DNA of 6,749 bases from positions 1-6,749 of the forward strand of contig DAHXMR010000070.1 of NCBI GenBank assembly GCA_027371655.1, written 5' to 3'. The DNA is from Microcaldota archaeon. GTDB taxonomy: Archaea > Micrarchaeota > Micrarchaeia > Norongarragalinales > CAINOH01. Position numbers and translations under genes: made by a program. The notes under the pieces were generated by a model. It ran no database searches, was not told the DNA's origin, and was given only the letters and a program-made list of their open reading frames with translations. Below, piece by piece: positions 1 to 6,400 of the stretch (the first letter of the stretch is position 1; each line of letters opens with the position of its first letter).

Positions 1-2
1 AA

Positions 3-139
3 TGGGCCTGGCCAGATTCGAACTGGCGACCTTTCGATTTCTAATGGCGTTTTGAAACGGTTAGAATCCGAAGAAAACGTCCGGACCGCTTTTGCTGCCT
101 TATCAGTCGAACGCTCCAACCAGACTAAGCTACAGGCCC
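3..139 (-). tRNA. tRNA-Ile (anticodon GAU), intron-containing
   Basis: This is the isoleucine tRNA decoding AUC/AUU. Read on the minus strand, the cloverleaf is complete. The acceptor GGGCCTG (139-133) pairs with CAGGCCC (10-4), and the discriminator A is at 3. U8 A9 are followed by an 18-nt D arm (130-113) containing the GG pair, then G26. The anticodon stem TTCGA (111-107) pairs with TCGAA (37-33). The loop is C-T-GAT-A-A with the anticodon at 104-102. A 5-nt variable loop (32-28) precedes the T arm GCCAG-TTCGAAT-CTGGC (27-11). Removing 39-100 leaves 75 nt. The short variable loop excludes a serine tRNA, which a shifted reading TGA would suggest. No 3' CCA is encoded (TT follows the discriminator), so CCA must be added by the nucleotidyltransferase. 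The gene is divergent from the large surface-protein gene and may be monocistronic. Confidence 0.95.
39..100 (-). other. Archaeal-type tRNA intron (62 nt) at position 37/38
   Basis: The intron interrupts the anticodon loop between A37 (base 101) and A38 (base 38), the usual archaeal site. The junctions can form a bulge-helix-bulge, the substrate of the archaeal tRNA splicing endonuclease. C32-U33-G34-A35 pairs with UUAG of the intron 3' end (44-41). A 3-nt bulge UA^A lies on the 5' side and AA^A on the 3' side, each cut after its second base. A short inner helix GGC (99-97) pairs with GCC (48-46). One extra A (base 45) separates the inner helix from the central helix. It may instead pair with U36, so the motif is slightly relaxed rather than perfect. 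Inside the intron, UCCG/CGGA and CGG/CCG can form a nested hairpin. No coding capacity is seen. Confidence 0.9.
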
Positions 140-173
140 AACTGGAATTGGAAATATTGTTTTGACAAACAAG

Positions 174-183
174 GTTTTTATTG
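174..183 (-). promoter_or_regulatory. Probable TATA box of the tRNA-Ile gene
   Basis: On the minus strand this reads CAATAAAAAC, an A/T-rich TATA-like element. It is centred about 39 bp upstream of the tRNA 5' end in an otherwise mixed sequence. With the usual archaeal spacing of about 25 bp to the start site, transcription would begin about a dozen bases before the mature 5' end, leaving a short leader for RNase P. The assignment rests only on composition and spacing. Confidence 0.4.
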
Positions 184-192
184 CCTGCTTTT

Positions 193-251
193 CGGGCGGG
201 CCGGGGGAAGCATTGCGCCCACGGAGCACCACCATTCTCCCGCCCGGGCGG
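193..251. repeat. GC-rich inverted repeat with a 12-bp perfect palindrome
   Basis: CCGCCCGGGCGG at 240-251 is a perfect palindrome. Separately, CGGGCGGG at 193-200 is complementary to CCCGCCCG at 239-246, giving an 8-bp inverted repeat with a 38-bp spacer. It lies upstream of the probable TATA box of the surface-protein gene, so an operator or regulator-binding site is possible. No regulator family could be recognised, and the low complexity of the bases makes chance a real alternative. Confidence 0.35.
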
Positions 252-273
252 AAGGCATCCGGCGCCCCCCGCG

Positions 274-295
274 CTTTTTAAAACGCTTTTATATC
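274..295 (+). promoter_or_regulatory. Probable TATA box region of the surface-protein gene
   Basis: Two adjacent A/T-rich elements stand out of the GC-rich context: CTTTTTAAAA (274-283) and CTTTTATATC (286-295). TTTTATAT (287-294) is close to the archaeal TATA consensus, and the A-rich bases just before it could serve as the BRE. With archaeal spacing the transcript would start near 312-318, leaving a 5' untranslated leader of about 75-80 nt before the ATG at 393. Confidence 0.5.
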
Positions 296-392
296 CCCCA
301 AGAGTAAAAATAAGCGCCCCTACCTCTTGCCGCATTCTTCGTTCGGCAATGCAATGGCGGGAAAAAACTGTTTTTGTGGGGAAAATCCGGAA

Positions 393-461
393 ATGCAAAA
401 AAAATCCGTTTTTGTGCTTTTTTTCGCCGCAATCGCCTTGCTCTCCGGCCTTGCCGCGGCG
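393..461 (+). other. Signal peptide of the surface protein (residues 1-23)
   Basis: The N-terminus MQKK is followed by an uninterrupted hydrophobic core (S5 to A23, with FVLFFAAIALL) and ends in L-A-A-A before G24-N25. A21-x-A23 fits signal peptidase I cleavage after residue 23. The first cysteine (C29) lies six residues past this site in a non-lipobox context (I-A-G-C preceded by a small polar stretch). Lipidation at an 'IAGC' box is a weaker alternative. The core would route the protein through Sec. Confidence 0.85.
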
Positions 462-3400
462 GGAAATATAGCCGGCTGCACCGCGTTTGCCGCCAGCACC
501 GCGTACACGCTTACAGCGGACATCACAAACTATGCTACCACGAATGCCTGCATGGTCGCCGCCAACAACACGATTTTGGACTGCCAGGGGCACACGATTG
601 ACGGCACGAAGGCGGTCAACACTTTCGGGGTTTATGCCAACAACGTGCAGAATTTCACCATGGTGAACTGCACGGTAGTGCAATTCGACGAGGGAATAAT
701 GCTGAACTACACCGCGAACACCAGCGTGTCTTACAGCAATTTTTCCGACCACCTCGGAGGCTCGTTCGGCCACGGCATCGACATAATGAATTCCAATAAC
801 AGCGTGGTTGCGAACGGCTACGGCAGGTTCGAGTGCAACGCCATCGTCCTGACCACCGTGAAAAACGTAACGGTTTCGAACGTCACGGCTAACACAAACG
901 GCTGCCCGGGGGTGGGCGTGCAGGACGTCAACAACAGCCTGCTAACCAACAACACGTTATACTCAAACGGCTTCGGCGGGATAAACTTTTGGGGCGGCGT
1001 TAACTACAACAACACAATCAGCAACAACAACGCGTCGTACAACACCGTCGGAGGGAACGGGATTTACCTTGGCGGGACGTCGACTTTCAACAACGTCACT
1101 AACAATACGGTAAATTACAACAACGGCAGCGGAATCAGCGTTGCCAGCGGTTCGAACAACACCCTTACCAACAACACGGCGTACAACAACACCGTACACG
1201 GCATCGTGATTTTGAACTCGAACGACAATACCATTAATAACAACAACGCGAGCCTGAACATGCAGTTGGGAATAGGCTTGAGCGGCTCCAACCGCAGCAT
1301 TGTGAGGAACAACACGGTCAACGGCAATGCCGTCAGCTCGACTGCGGGAATCTACGCCACCAACTCGCACAACGGCATCATTGCGAACAACACGGCGAAC
1401 AGCAACTTCGGCTTGGCCGGCATCTGGTTCGATGGGTCGGATAACAACAACATCGTTGCAAACAACACGGCGAATTCAAACACCGCGTACGGCATACGCA
1501 TTTACAACAATGCGGTAAACAACACGATTTCGGGGAACAACGCGTCGTCAAACGGGCAGGGCGGGTTCAAGGACACCACGGCGAGCAACAATACTTTCGC
1601 GAACAACACCGCGTTGTACAACACCGCGGGCGACGCCGTGGGTTTCGGGATTTTTACAAGCTCGCTCAACTTGAGCGTGTACAACAACATCGCGAACGCC
1701 AACGGCCACGGCTTCTACGTGGAATCGGGCAGTAACGGCACGTTCGTCAACAACACGGCGAACAGCAACACGAGAAGCGGGTTCTGGATAGCGAGAAACA
1801 CCATTAGCGCCGCAAATCCCAGCAATCTTACCAACAACACGGCGAACTCGAACGGCCACAACGGGATAGTGGTGAACGGAAGCTTAACAACGTATGTCGG
1901 CGCTTGCAACATCACGAACAACGTTGTTGCCTTCAATACTTACAGCGGAATCAACCTTACCAATTCCAATAGCAACACGGTTTCGGGCAACAATGCCAGT
2001 TCCAACACGCAAAACGGGATATACGCCACCAACGCGAGCTCGAGCAACCTTGCGAACAATACGGCGAATTCCAACAGCCAGCGCGGAATCTGGTTGAACT
2101 CCAGTTCGGGTTATGGCACGCTGACGGGGAACACGGTGTTCCGCAACGGCGTGGACGGCATCCTGATAGGCGAGGGGGACATCCGGACCCCCACGTCCAA
2201 CTTCAACGTTTTGAGGAACAACAACGCGACGCTCAACGGCCAGAACGGCATTTACCTTTTGCCGTCAAGCAACAACACGGTGGACAACAACACGGCGAAC
2301 TACAACTTGTGGTTCGGAATCCGCGTTGCAATCGGCCAAAACGCCAGCGTTACCAACAATGTCCTTGCCGGAAACGCGACCGACCAGGGGGGAATCAAGC
2401 TCTTCAGCTACATGAACGCCACGTTGGAAAACAACACCGCAACCGGATTTACGGGGGGCGGGTTGGGCTACGGCATCTGGCTCACCGCCTGGGGAAACAC
2501 CACTGTCGTGAAAAACAACGTATTGAATTCGAACACCTACGGCTTTTCCGCGGACACGATGGAGCTTGTCAACGTCACGAACAACACCGCGAACTCCAAC
2601 GCGTGGACCGGGTTTGTCACGTGGGACTGGACGGGCTACTTCATTTTCGCGAACAACACGGCGAACTCCAACGTCCTGTACGACGGATTCTTTTTGGGCA
2701 GCAATTTCTGGTACAACAACTCGTTCGTCAACAACACGGCGAACGGCAACGGGGGCAACGGCTTCTTGATATATACAATGGACAACACCACGGTCGCCAA
2801 CAACACCGCCAAATCGAACGCCAAGGAAGGAATCCTGATAGACGGTAGCAACAACTCGGTTTTGTTCGGCAACAACGCGTCTTCGAACGTTGATTCGGGA
2901 ATATACCTGAACAACAGCAGGAACGCAACCGTCGCCAACAACACGGCGAATATCAATGCCGTCGCAGGCGTCATGGTGGACATGTCTAACAACAACCTGA
3001 TTGCGAACAACACGGCAAGGTATACGACCACTTGGGAGGGGATGATATGCCACGGGGGCTCGGGCAACAACGTGTCGGGCAACGACTTCCGCTCGAACGT
3101 CTATGGGCTTTTCACGTGGGGCGGGTGCAATAACAACAATTTCACGGACAACGACTTTTCGGGAAGCTCTCCGGGCGTGGACATATACCTTGACACCGCC
3201 ACGACCGGCAACTGGTTCCTCAACAACACGTTCGACAGGAACAGGTTTACGGTTGCTGCAAGCGCCAACGCCACGGTCTTGTGGTATTTGCGCGCGAACG
3301 TGACGAACGGCACGGCGCAGGCCAACGGCGCGCTTGTGCAGGTGCGCGACAGGGGCAGGACAACGGGCGCGGCCAACGCGAGCGGGACGACGGATTCGAA

Positions 3401-6400
3401 CGGGCTTACGCCGTGGTTTGCGCTCACCGAGTATACGAATGCGGCCGGCGCGTACACTTATTACACGAATTACACCGTGAACGCGAGCGCGACTTATTTT
3501 GCGGGGGTGAACCTCACGCAAACCATGACCGTGCTTGTCGACAACGCGACGACAAGCGGCACGCTGAAAAGCTCGACGCCTTACAACGCGACCGTGGGGG
3601 GCGCGGATTACGCGCTGAACATCACGCTGAATTTGACCGACTCGCAGTACGCGCAGATGAATTCCGCGAACATCTCGTATTCGAGCGATTTGCCCGCGGG
3701 CTGGAGCTTGAACGCCACCAAACAGCAGTGCGGCACCGTCGCCAAGGGCGCAAGCTGCGCCCGCACGTTCAAGGTTACCATTCCCGCGGGGACGCCTCCG
3801 GAGGCGAACGTGGTTTACTGGAAGGCGGAGTGGGCGGAAAACGACGGGACCGCGCATTCGCCGATTTTGTTCAATTCGACTTCGATAAGCGTGATTTCGC
3901 AGTACGGGGTGGCGGCGACCTACTATGCAAACGGGTCTTCGATTTCAACAATCAACCGCACCGTAAACCCGAACAACACCGCCGACGTGGTGCAGGGGTG
4001 GATTAACAACTCGGGGAACTCGGCGCTTCAAAACGTCGCGATATACCTGGTGAATTCCACGTCCACCTCGTCGTATGCGGCGATTTCGCTGAAAAACGTT
4101 TCCAACAACGGGTGCACCCGCACGAATTCCACGTTCTGGAATTGTTCGCGCATTTGCGGGGGAAGCGGCTGCGACCCGGTGTACGACCCAAGCGGCTTTC
4201 CGTTCAACGTCTCGGTCACCGTACCCTGGGGCACAAGCGCGCAGAACTTTTTGGGCAAGCTCAACGTGACAAGCAGCAACGGGGGCTACGTGGAAATCCC
4301 CGTGAACATCACGGTGCCGACTTACGCGGTTTGGGCTATCACGCCGCCCTCGATGAACGCGACTTTCGGCCTGGGGGAAACCGGCACCATCGGCAACCTT
4401 TGGCTGAACAACACGGGGAACGTGAATTTGACTTTTGGCGTTTCGTGCAGCGGCTTTGTGCCCGTAACCGTGAACGGCTCGGATTGCTCGGGCAGCCCGA
4501 CGGTATTCGCGCAAAAGCAGTCCAACAATTCGATAAGCATAGGTTGGGGGGGAATGGCGTTTTCAACCGAATTCTATTCAAACATCACGTTTTCCAATTC
4601 ATCGGCGTTGCCTTCGTCGAATTATTCGACCGTGCTTGCCAACGTGTCCAACCGCCTGCCGCGCGTGGCGTACGTGGTTTTCTCGCCGGCCAGCACGGTG
4701 GAATTGAACAGCAACATAATGATTACGGCCAACCTGTCGGACGACAGCCAGGTGACCGACGGCACCGTGCGCTTCAAGATCAACGGCGTTAATTACACGC
4801 CTTCGAGGATAAGCGGTGCGGTGAACGCCGCGGACGGGAACTTTTCGTACAACTTTTCCGCGACGGCCCAGGGCGTGAACAACCTCACTATATTCGCGGC
4901 GGACAACACGGGCGCGTACAACTCGTCAAGCTACAATTTCACCGTTGCGGGCGGCACCAACGTTTCGGTTTCGGCAAACCAGTCGGCGTACACCATTTCG
5001 GGGATAACGCAGGATGCGGGCGCGTGGTTTTTGGCGAACGTTTCTTTCAACAACACGGGATATGCCGGGGCTTATTACGCGAATGCGAGCGTCGACGCGG
5101 CAAGCGGCTGGAACGCGACGTACCTGAACTTTACGGGCAACAAGAACCTTTCAAGCGGCGCGTTCAACACCACGCTTGTCAACATCTCGATTCCATCGGG
5201 CGCGGGTGCGTTCCAGTACTCCGTGGTGCCCGCGCTTTCCTGGCAGCAGGCTAACGGGACGACGGTTTCCAACACCACCGTGATTTCGGTGACAATCGCC
5301 TCGAACCCGCTTTTGCGCTTCGCAAACCAATCCACCCAGTACACGGTTTACGGCGGCGATTCCAATTCCTCCGCATTCGTTTTGGATTCGTACGGCAACA
5401 CCAACGTTTCCTCCATCGCGTTGAGCTGCGCGGGAAGCGCGTGCACGACGTTCAACATAACGTTCAACGAGTCTTCGGTTTCAAGCATTTCCGGGGGGCA
5501 AAAGCGCGCAATCCGGATGGACATGGCGGTTCCTTTGGGGACGGCCAACAACACGTATAACGTCACCATAAACGCAAATTCGAGCGGGGCCAATGCCTCC
5601 TTTGCGGCAAGCATAATCGTGCCGCCCTCCAGCGGGTGGCAGTTTTTGCCCACAAGCCTCGAACTTTACCGCGTGGGCGGGAGTTCGGACAACTATTCGG
5701 GCATCATCCTGCGCAACAACGGGAACCAGGGGCAGTCCTATTCGCTTTCCTTGAGCGGGAACATCACAAGCGCGGTGTCCCTCAACTCCAGCTCCATTTC
5801 GAATTTGGCGGGCCAGTCGTCCACGGCGGTATGGTTGTCGTTGGGCGTGCCCAATTCCACTGCCGCTTATTCCGGGTTCCTGGTTGCAAGCAATGGCACG
5901 GACTCGCAGAACGTGTCCATCACGGTGCACGCGTACGTGTTTTCGGTGATAATCGCAAGCCCCACGGCCAGCTCCCCAAGCGGCAGGCTTTCGGCGGGGC
6001 AGAACCTTTCGATGATCGCGCGCCTGCTCTTGGGCCCGGACTCGGTGGCCGCCAATTCCACGTTCAACGCAAGCGTTTCCAACCAGTCGTGCAGCGTAAC
6101 AAGCTACGGCTATTCCGCGGGGCTTTGGGCGATAAACTGCACCGCGCCTTCGGTTCCCGGCGCGCTTGAGGGGGACCTTAACCTGACCGCGAATTACTCG
6201 CTTGGGCCCGGCTGGCTTGTGGCGTCGGCGCTTGAGGCCGGCGCGGTGAGGTATGTTGACACGTCCCCGCCCCGCATCGGGAACGCGAGCCTGCCCACGG
6301 TCGACTTGGGGAACGGAAACACTATCCAGCTCAACATGAGCGACGATGATGCCGTTGCCTGGACCAACATAGCCGTGTACTCGCCGGCTGGGGCCCTGCT

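Larger units (their letters stand above)
140..392. other. Divergent intergenic region between tRNA-Ile and the surface-protein gene
   Basis: These 253 bases separate two divergently transcribed genes, so they should hold both promoters and no terminator for either. I see the two TATA-like elements listed separately and a GC-rich patch at about 190-275. There is no convincing coding frame. Short open frames here lack a good ribosome-binding site and read as low-complexity sequence rich in Arg and Pro. I see no riboswitch or known small-RNA motif. A/T-rich direct repeats (AAAATCCG at 382-389 and 401-408; GTTTTTGTG at 370-378 and 408-416) flank the start codon. They are short and may be chance. 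Confidence 0.7.

Noticed and set aside
152..159. AAATATTG as the tRNA TATA box
   Set aside because: It lies only 13-20 bp from the mature tRNA 5' end, too close for normal archaeal TATA-to-start spacing. The element at 174-183 fits better.
92..307. A short + strand open frame running through the tRNA and intergenic region
   Set aside because: It begins inside the tRNA gene on the opposite strand, has no ribosome-binding site, and its peptide is low-complexity with no signal or domain.
354..392. Earlier in-frame ATG for the surface protein (adds 13 residues)
   Set aside because: The added residues include two Cys and acidic residues and would push the signal peptide inward. ATG 393 gives a normal signal peptide and has the only weak GTGGGG element upstream.
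555..3242. CRISPR-like or satellite DNA interpretation of the recurrent AAC-rich units
   Set aside because: The units keep codon phase throughout one open frame, spacing varies and the spacers encode beta-helix strands, so this is a protein repeat and not a CRISPR array.
2265..3857. A 530-codon antisense open frame
   Set aside because: Its codons are exactly opposite the sense codons of the surface protein, so it stays open simply because the sense gene does not use TTA, CTA or TCA there. It ends at a sense TCA (2265-2267). Its translation is rich in Val/Arg with degenerate repeats mirroring the beta-helix codons, and no domain is recognisable.
3281..4006. A 241-codon + strand open frame in another phase
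   Set aside because: It overlaps the beta-sandwich modules of the real frame. Its product is extremely rich in Arg, His and Gln, typical of a frame-shifted reading of Asn/Thr/Ala codons.
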